A stretch of 36,268 nucleotides of DNA from Flavobacterium xanthum (GCF_900142695.1 NZ_FRBU01000032.1:1-36268); one strand, 5' to 3'; shown: positions 7,993 to 17,494, numbered from the stretch's first letter. Notes: generated by a model not told the origin, from the sequence alone. Numbers and translations: made by a program.

Positions 7993-10908
7993 TTACTTCA
8001 AGCAGCTCTTTAAAATAGAAACTGGATGCAAGGCTGTTCTGCTGGTTCCATCATAAATCTGGTGGCGGCAACTCGTTCCTGCCGCGGCAATGGCAGTCGC
8101 AGCATCAGTGGCTCTAATTTTCGGAAACAACGTATCTTCTCCCATTTGCATACTAATTTCATAATGTTCTTTTTCATATCCAAAAGAACCTGCCATGCCA
8201 CAACAACCCGAGTTATAAATAGTAACTGAACTGTTCTTAGGAACATTTAACATCGCAAAAGTAGCTTCCATTGTACTCAAGGACTTTTGGTGACAATGGC
8301 CATGAATTTTTATTGTTTTCTGCTCATCAGAAAATTGGTCTGAATGTATTTTCCCTGCAGTAATTTCATTTTTAAAAAACTCTTCAATTGTAAATACGTT
8401 CTTGGCTAATTTTTCGGCACTTTCCTTATCATCAGCCAATCGGATGTATTCATCTCTAAAGGTTAATATGGCTGAAGGTTCGATTCCTATTAAAGGAAAT
8501 TCAGCAGTAATATAATCCGAAAAAACAGCCACATTAGTATTGGCAATGGCTTTGGCTTCTTCAAGAAAGCCTTTTGAAATAAAAGCCCTTCCACTTTCCT
8601 CATGATCTACCAAAATCACTTCATAGCCTAATGAAGTTAATAATTCATAGGCATCAATCCCCACCGAAACATCATAATAATTAGTAAATTCATCACAAAA
8701 CAAGCAGACTTTTCCATTTACAAATGAAGCACTTGGCGCCTGGTTCCAATTTTTCTCATACCATTTTCTAAAAGTATTTGGAGCCAATAATGGTACTTCT
8801 CTTTGGGACGCAATTCCCATAGTTTTTTTCACCATCGGCAAATTCACCATAAAATTAGTAAACCGAGGAACAATGCTACCTAAACCATTTAGTTTAGCGT
8901 TAAAAGCAAAAACTTTATTGCGCCATAAAAAACCATTTGCTTTTTGATAGTGGTACAAAAACTCTGATTTCATAGCGGCCACATCTACATTACTAGGACA
9001 TTCGCTGGCACAAGCTTTACAACTCACACACAATTCAAATACCTTATACAATTCTTCATGGTCAAATTTATTCTCTTTATCTGAATGAGTCAAATATTCT
9101 CTTAGCGCATTGGCTCTAGCCCGAGTGGTATCTTTTTCATTTCGTGTAGCGCGATAACTGGGACACAAGGTTCCACCTGCCGAAGGTAATTTTCTGCAAT
9201 CACCGGAGCCGTTGCATTTTTCTGCAGCACGCAAAATCCCCATGCTGTCCGAGAAATCCTGAATGGTTTGTATCTCGGGTTCGGCTCTGCCTGATTCTAC
9301 CCGAAGGTTTTCATCCATTTTGAAAGCATTCACAATTTTCCCTACATTTAGGATCGTATGAGGATCAAAAGCAAGTTTAATTCGTTTCAAGAGTTCGTAG
9401 TTTTGATCTCCAATCATAAAAGGTAAAAACTCACCTCTAACAATTCCGTCACCGTGTTCTCCACTTAAGGAACCTCTATATTTTTTGACCAAAATAGCCA
9501 CTTCGGTTGCGATGTTTCTAAATTGATGCAGTCCTTCTGTTGTCTTTAAATTTAAAACTGGTCGCAAATGCAATTCTCCAGCTCCGGCGTGTGCATAGTA
9601 AATGGCACTCTGACCGTGGCGTTCCATCATCGCAGAGAATTCGGCAATATAATTGGGCAAATCGCTCAACTCAACAGCGGTATCTTCAATAGAATCTGCC
9701 GCTTTATTATCGCCGACAATACTGCCTAAAAGTCCAAGACCTGCTTTTCGCAACTCATTTATTTTAGCAATATCAGCTCCGTAAATTTTAGGCAAAGCAT
9801 ATCCAAAATTATTTCTTTCTAAATCAGCAATCAACGCATTTGCTTGTACTTCGGCATCTTCCATGCTAATATGTGAAGCCACTTCGAGCATGATAACCGC
9901 TTTTGGTTCTCCTTGAATAAAGAATCTGTTTTTGGCTTGCTCTCTGTTGGTTTTAGTACAATCCAAAATCGTGTCATCCATCATTTCACAGGTGTACAAA
10001 TGATGTTTCATAGCCGTAACCACAGCTTCTAAACTTTCTTGAATGGAATGAAAATGAGCCACAACCATAATATTATTCGTAGGAGGTACATCGTCCACTT
10101 TCAACGTGATTTCTGTAGTAAAAGCCAGCGTTCCCTCGCTTCCGCAAAGGAGTTTTCCTAAATTTATTGTATTTTCTGTTCCTCCAAAAAGTTCTGATTT
10201 TAATAATAAATCAATCGCGTATCCAGTATTTCTTCTGTGAATTTCAGGTTTTGGAAATTCTTTTATAATTTCTTCTTGATTTTTTGTGTTCGAAAGTTCT
10301 TCAAAAATGGTTTTGTAAATGGAACTTTCGAGGGTGTTCCCTTTCGTTTTTTCAATGAATTCCGCCGACGTTATTTCTTTAAATACTGCCAAAGTCCCAT
10401 CACTCAAAACCGCTTTGATTTCCACAATTTTATCTCGGGTAACTCCGTACCGAATAGATGTGGTTCCCGAAGAATTATTGCCTACCATTCCTCCCATCAT
10501 GCATCGATTTGAGGTTGAAGTATTAGGTCCAAAAAACAATCCGTGTTCTTTTAAATACAAATTCAGTTCGTCCCGAATCACTCCTGGCTGAACGGTAACC
10601 GTTTTTTTTATGGAATCAAAAGCAACAATTTTCGTAAAATGTTTCGAAACATCTACTATTATTCCATTACCTACCGTTTGACCCGCTAATGAAGTTCCTG
10701 CCGTTCTGGGCGTAATTGAAATCTTATTTTTTGCTGCAAAGCGAATAATTTTGACAATATCTTCCTCTGATTTTGGTACAGCAACAGCAATTGGCAGTAT
10801 TCGGTACGCAGAAGCATCTGTAGCGTATAAGGTTTTATGAAGTTCATCATGTAAAAGGGTTCCTTCTAATGATTGAGATAATTGCTGTAATTGAGATGAG
10901 ATTGACAT
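7993..10908 (-). CDS. FAD- and Fe-S-binding 2-hydroxyacid dehydrogenase (YdiJ-like)
   Basis: This is a large flavin/iron-sulfur oxidoreductase of the type of E. coli YdiJ (D-2-hydroxyglutarate dehydrogenase), likely oxidising a D-2-hydroxyacid and passing electrons toward the respiratory chain. Numbering follows the 971-residue form. The N-terminal half is a FAD_binding_4 domain (TAGTSLAGQTVGNG, MMGGMVGNNSSGTTS) and the linked FAD-oxidase C domain (SGEHGDGIVRGEFLPF). Next come ferredoxin-type Cys sets: CNGSGDCRK with CPSYRAT, then CVSCKACASECPSN. A C-terminal CCG (heterodisulfide-reductase-like) domain has HGHCHQKSL and NSGCCGMAGSFGYE. The frame could start at 10956, but the ATG at 10908 (MSISSQLQQL) removes a poor, AT-rich extension and fits the family better. 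The exact substrate is an inference. Confidence 0.88.
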   Translation of the reverse strand: MSISSQLQQLSQSLEGTLLHDELHKTLYATDASAYRILPIAVAVPKSEEDIVKIIRFAAKNKISITPRTAGTSLAGQTVGNGIIVDVSKHFTKIVAFDSIKKTVTVQPGVIRDELNLYLKEHGLFFGPNTSTSNRCMMGGMVGNNSSGTTSIRYGVTRDKIVEIKAVLSDGTLAVFKEITSAEFIEKTKGNTLESSIYKTIFEELSNTKNQEEIIKEFPKPEIHRRNTGYAIDLLLKSELFGGTENTINLGKLLCGSEGTLAFTTEITLKVDDVPPTNNIMVVAHFHSIQESLEAVVTAMKHHLYTCEMMDDTILDCTKTNREQAKNRFFIQGEPKAVIMLEVASHISMEDAEVQANALIADLERNNFGYALPKIYGADIAKINELRKAGLGLLGSIVGDNKAADSIEDTAVELSDLPNYIAEFSAMMERHGQSAIYYAHAGAGELHLRPVLNLKTTEGLHQFRNIATEVAILVKKYRGSLSGEHGDGIVRGEFLPFMIGDQNYELLKRIKLAFDPHTILNVGKIVNAFKMDENLRVESGRAEPEIQTIQDFSDSMGILRAAEKCNGSGDCRKLPSAGGTLCPSYRATRNEKDTTRARANALREYLTHSDKENKFDHEELYKVFELCVSCKACASECPSNVDVAAMKSEFLYHYQKANGFLWRNKVFAFNAKLNGLGSIVPRFTNFMVNLPMVKKTMGIASQREVPLLAPNTFRKWYEKNWNQAPSASFVNGKVCLFCDEFTNYYDVSVGIDAYELLTSLGYEVILVDHEESGRAFISKGFLEEAKAIANTNVAVFSDYITAEFPLIGIEPSAILTFRDEYIRLADDKESAEKLAKNVFTIEEFFKNEITAGKIHSDQFSDEQKTIKIHGHCHQKSLSTMEATFAMLNVPKNSSVTIYNSGCCGMAGSFGYEKEHYEISMQMGEDTLFPKIRATDAATAIAAAGTSCRHQIYDGTSRTALHPVSILKSCLK

Positions 10909-11114
10909 TGCGTAGGGTAAATTGCTTTTATTTTCACAAATATAAATATATAGCAATGGATTCGATTAAAACAATTAGGAAATATTCAAATCCTTTTATT
11001 ATTTAGGGCAAAGTACTTTTTGAACTTCTTTTGAAAAAATTGGCAAAGAAATTGCGCTATTAAAATAGATGAAATTTTAAAAGCATTTTAGCTGGTCCAT
11101 TTCACTAAAAAAAC

Positions 11115-11122
11115 TATTTTTG
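11115..11122 (+). promoter_or_regulatory. Candidate -7 box for the peptidoglycan-recycling cluster
   Basis: TATTTTTG matches TANNTTTG and sits 23 bases before the ATG at 11146. No good TTTG lies at the usual distance upstream. Confidence 0.4.
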
Positions 11123-11145
11123 AATACTTTAAATACAGGACTCTA

Positions 11146-12678
11146 ATGAAAAATCACAAGCACACTCTTTTGCTTCTTGCGTTTCTACTGCTTTCCATTT
11201 GGAATAGCAACGCACAAGCATTGGCAACCAATCCAAAAAATGAATTTAGGGCCGTTTGGATTGCTACCGTTGTAAATATTGATTGGCCAAAGACTAGTAC
11301 TGACAACGTTGCTAAACAAAAAGCAGACTACATTGAGATTTTAGACACCTACAAAAAGTTAAATTATAATGCCGTTATTGTTCAGATAAGAAGTGTGGGA
11401 GATGCTTTTTACCCGACAAAATTAGCGCCTTGGTCTCGTTTTTTAACTGGAAAAGAAGGACAAGCACCAAAACCTTATTTTGATACATTAGCTTGGATGA
11501 TTGCTGAAACTCATGCCCGTGGGTTTGAATTTCATGCATGGTTAAATCCATATCGCGCTACAATGGATTACAACACATCGCTTTTGAGTCCCGAGCACGA
11601 TTATTTCAAACATCCAGAATGGATGATTAAATACGGTGGGAAATATTATTACAATCCGGCATTACCGGAAGTTCAAAACCATTTATTGAAAGTGGTTGAA
11701 GAAGTAGTTCAAAATTATGATATTGATGCCATTCATTTTGATGATTATTTTTATCCATATAGAATAAAAGGAGAATTATTTGACGATACCGCCTCTTTTA
11801 GCACGTATGGAAACGGAATGAGTATAGCGGATTGGAGACGCTCCAATGTGAATACTTTTGTAAAAGAAGTATCGATTTCTATAAAAAATATAAAACCATG
11901 GGTACAATTTGGCATCAGTCCTTTTGGGGTTTGGAGAAATAAATCAGTTGATCCAAGAGGTTCAGAAACAGAAGCAGGACAAACAAATTACGATGATTTA
12001 TTTGCTGATCCTTTGGCTTGGATGGAAAATAAATGGATTGATTATCTTGTTCCACAATTGTATTGGAGCATGGATCATCCCAAAGCTTCGTATTCAAAAT
12101 TATTGCGTTGGTGGTCTGAAAACTCAACGAATACAGCAATCTATATCGGAAATGGAACCTATAAAATAAATACCGATTCCGATAAAAGATGGAATAATCC
12201 AAATGAAATACCCAATCAGATTGACATCACAAGATCCTATAAAAATGTTCAGGGAAATGCTTTTTTTAGTGCCAAATCATTTTTGAATAGAAATCAAAGT
12301 GTAACTAAGTTGCTGCTGGAAAATCAGTATAAATATCCCGCTCTTCCCAATGTAGTTCCAAATTTAATTCGCAAAGTAGCGGAAGTTCCAACTGTAAACT
12401 CGATTGCAAAAAATGCACTTTCTTCCCGTTTTAATGTAAACTATCCGTTAAATAGCTCTGTACGCTATGTTATGATTTATGGTCCTACAACCCAAACCGC
12501 ACTTGACATCAATGATCCAAGTCAGATTATAGATAAAATTGCTTTTAATGATAAAAAAGAAGCTTTAGAAGTAGTAATTCCATCTTACAAACTAGATAAA
12601 AGTAATACATGTGCCATTACATTCATCGATTTTTATGGCAATGAAAGTGAAGCAACTTTAGTAAACTTTACGCTTTAA
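11146..12678 (+). CDS. GHL10-family glycoside hydrolase (DigH/YngK-like), secreted
   Basis: This is a predicted exported hydrolase of the GHL10 family (PF02638, formerly DUF187), whose E. coli member DigH cleaves denuded peptidoglycan glycans. Residues 1-24 are a signal peptide (hydrophobic LLLLAFLLLSIW, then NSNAQA). The TIM-barrel domain follows: EFRAVWIATVVNIDWP, AVIVQIRSVGDAFYPT, GFEFHAWLNPYR, DAIHFDDYFYPY with the likely catalytic acidic pair, and YLVPQLYWSMDHP. The last 100 or so residues form a small beta-rich tail. The next gene encodes an AmpG-like permease 26 bases downstream, followed by a NagZ-like enzyme, so wall-fragment release is the most likely role. The catalytic residues and substrate are inferred. 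Confidence 0.87.
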   Translation: MKNHKHTLLLLAFLLLSIWNSNAQALATNPKNEFRAVWIATVVNIDWPKTSTDNVAKQKADYIEILDTYKKLNYNAVIVQIRSVGDAFYPTKLAPWSRFLTGKEGQAPKPYFDTLAWMIAETHARGFEFHAWLNPYRATMDYNTSLLSPEHDYFKHPEWMIKYGGKYYYNPALPEVQNHLLKVVEEVVQNYDIDAIHFDDYFYPYRIKGELFDDTASFSTYGNGMSIADWRRSNVNTFVKEVSISIKNIKPWVQFGISPFGVWRNKSVDPRGSETEAGQTNYDDLFADPLAWMENKWIDYLVPQLYWSMDHPKASYSKLLRWWSENSTNTAIYIGNGTYKINTDSDKRWNNPNEIPNQIDITRSYKNVQGNAFFSAKSFLNRNQSVTKLLLENQYKYPALPNVVPNLIRKVAEVPTVNSIAKNALSSRFNVNYPLNSSVRYVMIYGPTTQTALDINDPSQIIDKIAFNDKKEALEVVIPSYKLDKSNTCAITFIDFYGNESEATLVNFTL

Positions 12679-12704
12679 TTTCAATTGAATATAATTTGCC
12701 CTAA

Positions 12705-13988
12705 ATGAAAAAAGACAATAGCCCTTGGAATTGGATTCCTACTTTAAACTTTGCTTCAGGATTGCCCTATGCCATAATTATTTCGGTTTCGGTAATTATG
12801 TATAAAAACCTTGGAATCAACAATGAAGATATAGGTATTTACACTAGTTTACTTTATTTACCTTGGGTAATAAAACCGTTATGGAGTCCGTTTATTGATC
12901 TTTATTCTACTAAAAGAAAATGGTTTGTAAGCATGCAATTGCTCATTTCCTTAGCTTTTTTAATTGTGGGTTTAACAATTCCTTTGAGTAATTTTTTTGT
13001 CATCAGTTTAGCAATTTTTTGGGTTGCCGCATTTGCTTCAGCCTCCAATGATGTTGCTAGTGACGGTTTTTATTTGGTGGTTTTAGAAAAAGAACAACAA
13101 TCCTTTTTCCTTGGAATTCGTAGTACTTTTTACAGGCTTTCCATGCTTACTGGAAACGGATTAATCGTGGTTATTGCCGGTTATCTTGAACAAGAATATG
13201 GCGATAAACAAAAAGCATGGTCGTATACAATGATAGTAGTAGGATTGATTATGACTGTAATTACCATTTATAATTATTTTTCGACTGCAAACATTGAAGC
13301 AAAAATGGCAGTAATGAAAACAGTTTCGATTCCGCATAAAAGTTTTGGGGAAGTTTTTGCCACTTTTTTTCAAAAGAAACAAATAGGCTTAGTTTTGGCG
13401 TTTATTCTTCTCTTTAGATTGGGTGAATCTCAATTATTAAAAATGTTAACTCCGTTTTTAATTGATCCAATCAGTGCTGGTGGTATGGGATTAACCACGC
13501 AAGATGTTGGCGTTATTTACGGAACTTTCGGCGTACTTTCACTTACAATTGGTGGCATTATAGGAGGAATTGTTATTTCAAGAGATGGATTAGGAAAATG
13601 GATGTTACCTATGATTTTGGCCATGCATTTGCCTATTATAGGATTCATTCTCCTTTCGCATTTTCATCCAGGATCCGTTTTCTACATTTATGCAACCGTT
13701 ATTGCGGAACAATTTGGCTATGGTTTTGGTTTTGCCGCTTTCATGATGTATTTGATTTATGTTGCTGACGGCGAGTCAAAAACATCGCATTATTCTATTG
13801 CAACAGGATTTATGGCGCTGGGAATGATGCTTCCAGGAATGTTAAGTGGATTTATTCAAGAATATTTAGGCTATGGAAATTTCTTTATATGGGTTTTCCT
13901 CGCCACCATTCCGGGATTAATTTTATCACGCTTCTTGATTTTTCCTACGGATTTTGGGAAGAAATCAGCACAAGAAAAAACAAACTAG
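12705..13988 (+). CDS. AmpG-like MFS muropeptide permease
   Basis: This is a 427-residue major facilitator with about 12 hydrophobic segments. Typical AmpG/PAT-like features are the N-terminal LNFASGLPYAIIISVSVIM (helix 1), the loop WVIKPLWSPFID between helices 2 and 3, and AFASASNDVASDGFYLVVL. AmpG imports GlcNAc-anhydroMurNAc muropeptides across the inner membrane. The gene lies between a wall-hydrolase gene and a NagZ-like gene on the same strand, which supports a role in muropeptide uptake. Other members of this permease family carry acetyl-CoA or sugars, so the substrate rests partly on context. No clear terminator follows; 146 bases separate it from the next gene. Confidence 0.82.
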   Translation: MKKDNSPWNWIPTLNFASGLPYAIIISVSVIMYKNLGINNEDIGIYTSLLYLPWVIKPLWSPFIDLYSTKRKWFVSMQLLISLAFLIVGLTIPLSNFFVISLAIFWVAAFASASNDVASDGFYLVVLEKEQQSFFLGIRSTFYRLSMLTGNGLIVVIAGYLEQEYGDKQKAWSYTMIVVGLIMTVITIYNYFSTANIEAKMAVMKTVSIPHKSFGEVFATFFQKKQIGLVLAFILLFRLGESQLLKMLTPFLIDPISAGGMGLTTQDVGVIYGTFGVLSLTIGGIIGGIVISRDGLGKWMLPMILAMHLPIIGFILLSHFHPGSVFYIYATVIAEQFGYGFGFAAFMMYLIYVADGESKTSHYSIATGFMALGMMLPGMLSGFIQEYLGYGNFFIWVFLATIPGLILSRFLIFPTDFGKKSAQEKTN

Positions 13989-14134
13989 CCTTTTTTTAAA
14001 AATACAAGTCATATAAGTCCATAAGACGTATTTAAAAGCACTAGTTCTGGAACTTCTTATATAAAGTATTTTATGTTCTGTGATTTAACTTCCAAGTCTT
14101 TCATGTTAAAAATTAGTATCATATCCATTTCAAA

Positions 14135-15745
14135 ATGACCTTAGAACAAAAAATAGGACAATTTTTCTTTCCCGCAGTTTTCATTAATGATACAGAAGAA
14201 AATATTCAAGCTACCGAATTGCTAATTAAAAAACATAATATAGGTGGATTAACTTTTTTCCACAGCCGTGCAAGTGCTGCTACTAATTATGAAACCAAGA
14301 AAAAGGTAATCTTAAATGACGGAAGTTGTCAGCGATTAAAAGAACTTATTGCTCGATATCAAAAGTGTGCTACGACTCCTTTATTGATGAGCATTGATGC
14401 CGAATGGGGTTTAGCCATGCGCGTCGAAAAAACACCTCAATATCCTTATGCCATCACGCTTGGAGCTTTACCAGAAAGTGAAAAAAATTTGGTTTACGAA
14501 GTAGGAAAACAAATCGGCTTAGACTTAAAATCGGTTGGGATACAGTATAATTTGGCGCCGTTAGCAGACATCAATAATAACCCCAATAATCCAGTTATTG
14601 GGTACCGTTCCTTTGGAGAGCATAAAGAAAAAGTAAGTACTTTTGCTTTAGAATATCTCAAGGGAATGAATGATGTAGGTGTTTTAGGTTGTCTCAAACA
14701 TTTTCCTGGACACGGAAATACAAATGTCGATTCGCATTTAGGATTACCCGTTTTAAAAGAAACACTCGAAGAATTATTAGCCAATGAATTAGTCCCTTTT
14801 ATAGAAGGAATCGCCCACAATGTCGATTCTATTATGATTGGTCATTTGGCCGTTCCTGCTTTAAACGATGGAAAAGATACTTCAGCAACGCTATCAAAAT
14901 CGGTTATAGAAACACTTTTGCGAAAGCAATTAGGATACAATGGTTTAATTATTTCGGATGCGTTGAACATGCGAAGTGTTTCGAGTTTGTATGAAAAAAA
15001 GGGACAGTTGGAATGGGAAGCTTTCAATGCTGGAAATGATGTATTGTGTTTTGCTGAAAATGTTCCCGAAGGAATACAGGAAATCTTAAAAAAGGCAACA
15101 ACCGAACGTATCGAGGCTAGTTTTCAACGCCTGTGGAAATGCAAACAAAAAGCAGGAATTGTAGATGGAAATTTGAGTTTGCTAAATTTTTCAAAAAGTG
15201 ATTTTGATTTTGAAACTACTTCGGAACTAAACCTAAGAATTGCTCAAAACTGCATTACAAAAATAAAAGACAATCACAATTCTATAGCAGTTTTTGAGGC
15301 TAAAAATCGAGACGGCTTCGCAAAAATAAGCCTTTATAAAGATCTTGATACTGTATTTTTTAAAACATTATCTCCAGCTTTGTCTTCTCCTGAATTTAGT
15401 TATCAAACTGGAGGTAGCTCCATTCTAAATGATCTGGAAAAGAACTTGCATAAATTTGACACCATACTCATTTCTTTGTTTGTTCCAAAGGCTAAACCTT
15501 TAAATAATTTCGGCATTGAAGAAGATGTGCTTCAATTTTTAAGTACTTTTTTTTCTACCAAAAAATGTATTTTATATGTTTTTGGAAATCCTTACGTGCT
15601 CCAAGTCATCCCAAATCTTCAACATACTCTGGGAATTGTAGAATTATATCAAGATTTTGATGAATTTCAAGAAGTTGCTGCGGAACAACTTTTAAATGAT
15701 ACTTTTTGCAAAGGAACTCTTCCTGTGATGATTAACAACTTGTAA
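14135..15745 (+). CDS. NagZ-like beta-N-acetylhexosaminidase (GH3), cytosolic
   Basis: This glycoside hydrolase family 3 enzyme likely removes GlcNAc from imported anhydromuropeptides. The TIM barrel holds the NagZ signature KHFPGHGNTNVDSH (K188 to H201, with the Asp199/His201 acid-base dyad of this branch) and the nucleophile motif ISDALNM with Asp275. At 536 residues it is longer than the single-domain E. coli NagZ (about 340). It has a second, C-terminal GH3 domain of about 190 residues, as in the Bacillus two-domain form, ending CKGTLPVMI. No signal peptide is seen at the ATG (MTLEQKIGQFFFP), which fits cytosolic action downstream of an AmpG-type importer. Regulation is not visible. Confidence 0.88.
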   Translation: MTLEQKIGQFFFPAVFINDTEENIQATELLIKKHNIGGLTFFHSRASAATNYETKKKVILNDGSCQRLKELIARYQKCATTPLLMSIDAEWGLAMRVEKTPQYPYAITLGALPESEKNLVYEVGKQIGLDLKSVGIQYNLAPLADINNNPNNPVIGYRSFGEHKEKVSTFALEYLKGMNDVGVLGCLKHFPGHGNTNVDSHLGLPVLKETLEELLANELVPFIEGIAHNVDSIMIGHLAVPALNDGKDTSATLSKSVIETLLRKQLGYNGLIISDALNMRSVSSLYEKKGQLEWEAFNAGNDVLCFAENVPEGIQEILKKATTERIEASFQRLWKCKQKAGIVDGNLSLLNFSKSDFDFETTSELNLRIAQNCITKIKDNHNSIAVFEAKNRDGFAKISLYKDLDTVFFKTLSPALSSPEFSYQTGGSSILNDLEKNLHKFDTILISLFVPKAKPLNNFGIEEDVLQFLSTFFSTKKCILYVFGNPYVLQVIPNLQHTLGIVELYQDFDEFQEVAAEQLLNDTFCKGTLPVMINNL

Positions 15746-15843
15746 TTTACGTGTTAATAGCTTAAATGAAGAATCATAGTAATTCCCTATTTTAAAATAA
15801 ATATTTATAATTAAAAATTATTTCATTTTCCCTTTTGTCTGTC

Positions 15844-15851
15844 TACTTTTG
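15844..15851 (+). promoter_or_regulatory. Candidate -7 box for the peroxiredoxin gene
   Basis: TACTTTTG fits TANNTTTG and precedes the start codon by 33 bases. The same octamer precedes the tpx gene at 17464. The region upstream is AT-rich, without a well-placed TTTG. Confidence 0.5.
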
Positions 15852-15884
15852 CACCATCAAAAAATAACTTAAAAACTAAATAAA

Positions 15885-16523
15885 ATGTCATTAGTAGGTA
15901 AAAAATTTCCAAGTATTGCAGTAGATGCTATTTCTGAAATGGGTGATAATTTAAAAATCAACATATTTGAAGAAGCGACGACTAAAAACAAAAAAGTACT
16001 TTTGTTTTGGTATCCAAAAGACTTCACTTTTGTTTGTCCAACTGAATTACATGCTTTTCAAGCGGCTTTACCAGAATTCGAAAAAAGAAATACAATAGTT
16101 ATCGGTGCATCTTGCGATACAAACGAAGTACATTTTGCTTGGTTAAATACCGCAAAAAATAATGGTGGAATTGAAGGGGTTACCTACCCTATTCTTGCTG
16201 ATACAAATAGAAACTTATCTAATATTTTAGGAATCCTTGATATTGAATCAACGGGTTACAGCGAAGAAACGGATTCTATTATCATTGAAGGATCTAATGT
16301 TACGTATAGAGCTACTTACCTTATTGATGAAACTGGAAAAATTTTCCACGAAAGTGTAAATGACATGCCGTTAGGTCGTAATGTAAATGAGTATTTACGT
16401 ATGGTCGATGCGTTCACGCACATTCAAGAAAAAGGGGAAGTTTGTCCTGCAAACTGGGAAGCTGGAAAAGAAGCCATGAGCGCTGACAGAGAGAGCACTG
16501 CTGAATATTTAAGTTTAAACTAA
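15885..16523 (+). CDS. 2-Cys peroxiredoxin (AhpC/Prx1 family)
   Basis: This thiol peroxidase reduces hydrogen peroxide and organic hydroperoxides in the cytoplasm. The peroxidatic Cys51 lies in DFTFVCPTELHAF, the active-site pattern of the AhpC/Prx1 group. The resolving Cys187 lies in GEVCPANWEAGKEAM near the C-terminus, so this is a typical 2-Cys enzyme. The 212-residue length is normal. A thioredoxin-like gene follows on the same strand and could supply electrons. A -7 box is 33 bases upstream. No AhpF gene is seen nearby. Confidence 0.93.
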   Translation: MSLVGKKFPSIAVDAISEMGDNLKINIFEEATTKNKKVLLFWYPKDFTFVCPTELHAFQAALPEFEKRNTIVIGASCDTNEVHFAWLNTAKNNGGIEGVTYPILADTNRNLSNILGILDIESTGYSEETDSIIIEGSNVTYRATYLIDETGKIFHESVNDMPLGRNVNEYLRMVDAFTHIQEKGEVCPANWEAGKEAMSADRESTAEYLSLN

Positions 16524-16537
16524 TAAAAATAAAGATA

Positions 16538-16622
16538 CAAAGGTTCAGAGGTCCTGATCAACAAAGGTTTTTTGTTGTGCAAATTCACGAAGTTCTAAAA
16601 ACTTTGTCCCTTTGAACCTTTG
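16538..16622. repeat. Long foldback with octamer arms (REP-like element)
   Basis: CAAAGGTTCA at 16538-16547 pairs perfectly with TGAACCTTTG at 16613-16622. The right arm continues as tandem 8-base units (TTTGTCCC, TTTGAACC, TTTGCCTC, TTTCAACC from about 16603 to 16634), and the left arm is roughly the reverse complement of such units. The middle holds AACAAAGGTTTTTTGTTGT, another local inverted repeat. It fills the gap between the peroxiredoxin and thioredoxin genes and may fold in the transcript. Confidence 0.6.
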
Positions 16623-16649
16623 CCTCTTTCAACCTTAAAAAACAAACTT

Positions 16650-16958
16650 ATGTTAATCGAATTAACTGAAGATACGTTACAGGATTTAATTACCAAAAAT
16701 GAAAAAGTAGTCGTTCAATTTTCGGCATCATGGTGTGGAAATTGCCGAATTATGAAGCCAAAATTCAAAAAATTAGCTACAGAAAACGAAGCGATCACAT
16801 TTGCTCTTGTCGATGCTGAGAATTTTCCTGAATCCAGAAAACTTGCTAACGTGAGCAACTTGCCTACTTTTGCCACTTTTGTGAATGGTAAACTGGTGAA
16901 CGAAACACAAACAAACAAGCAAGAAGTGCTAATTGAATTAGTGAACGAAATCGTTTAA
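16650..16958 (+). CDS. Thioredoxin-family protein
   Basis: This is a small 102-residue thioredoxin fold protein. It has the active-site sequence SASWCGNCRIMKP (Cys29 and Cys32, WCGNC rather than the canonical WCGPC) and the cis-proline region VSNLPTFATFVNG. The frame can be extended to 16620, but the ATG at 16650 gives MLIELTEDTLQDL, a normal thioredoxin start, and the extension would run into the octamer repeat. It is placed to reduce the adjacent peroxiredoxin, which is an inference from context. No signal peptide is visible. Confidence 0.9.
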   Translation: MLIELTEDTLQDLITKNEKVVVQFSASWCGNCRIMKPKFKKLATENEAITFALVDAENFPESRKLANVSNLPTFATFVNGKLVNETQTNKQEVLIELVNEIV

Positions 16959-17049
16959 AAGTTGAATTTATCTTAGAGTTCAGTTGTTATAAACCGCAAT
17001 AGACTTAAGAAATAAACAAATCAATGAATAACCGCATAAACAAATAAAA

Positions 17050-17307
17050 ATGAAATTACCTGTAATTAAGCATTTGACACAATTTATAGAAGAAAATGAT
17101 GAAGATTACATCATCGAAACTATTGAGGTTCTGGAAGCAATGAGTGAAATTTCATCTTTGAAAGAGGAAGAATTAGATGTAATTGGGGAATTAATTTCGA
17201 ATATGTACGGTGCTTTAGAAGTAAATAAACTGGTAAAAACCGGAACAGATAAAAAGGAGGCTTTGAACTCTTTTATGAAACGCGTTTTGGGTTCTATAGA
17301 CAAATAA
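17050..17307 (+). CDS. Small conserved protein, DUF6952-like
   Basis: This is an 85-residue acidic, mainly helical protein (MKLPVIKHLTQFIEENDEDY at the start) without Cys residues, signal peptide or membrane segment. I associate it with the uncharacterised Bacteroidota family DUF6952, usually found beside thioredoxin and peroxiredoxin genes; this is recollection, not a search. It lies 91 bases after the thioredoxin gene and is followed by a strong terminator, so it probably closes the peroxiredoxin-thioredoxin transcript. Function unknown. Confidence 0.75.
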   Translation: MKLPVIKHLTQFIEENDEDYIIETIEVLEAMSEISSLKEEELDVIGELISNMYGALEVNKLVKTGTDKKEALNSFMKRVLGSIDK

Positions 17308-17333
17308 TATAAAGTTGCAATGCCTCATTTCCT

Positions 17334-17363
17334 AACGCACTCCTAAACGAGTGCGTTTTTTTT
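17334..17363 (+). terminator. Rho-independent terminator
   Basis: AACGCACTC (17334-17342) pairs perfectly with GAGTGCGTT (17349-17357) around a six-base loop CTAAAC, and the stem runs straight into a T tract to 17363. It ends the peroxiredoxin/thioredoxin group before tpx. Confidence 0.92.
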
Positions 17364-17463
17364 ATGCCATTACCCAAACACATTATACTCTAAAGGTTTA
17401 CACATCGATCCAAAAAGCAAACTTTAAACCACTATTTGAGAACTTATTCTTAAATAATTTTCA

Positions 17464-17471
17464 TACTTTTG
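17464..17471 (+). promoter_or_regulatory. Candidate -7 box for tpx
   Basis: TACTTTTG (TANNTTTG) lies 23 bases upstream of the ATG at 17495. A TTTG at 17435-17438 is 25 bases further upstream, slightly more than the usual spacing. It supports choosing the start at 17495, since a start at 17351 would place this box inside the gene. Confidence 0.5.
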
Positions 17472-17494
17472 AACCTCACAAAAAAACAAACATC

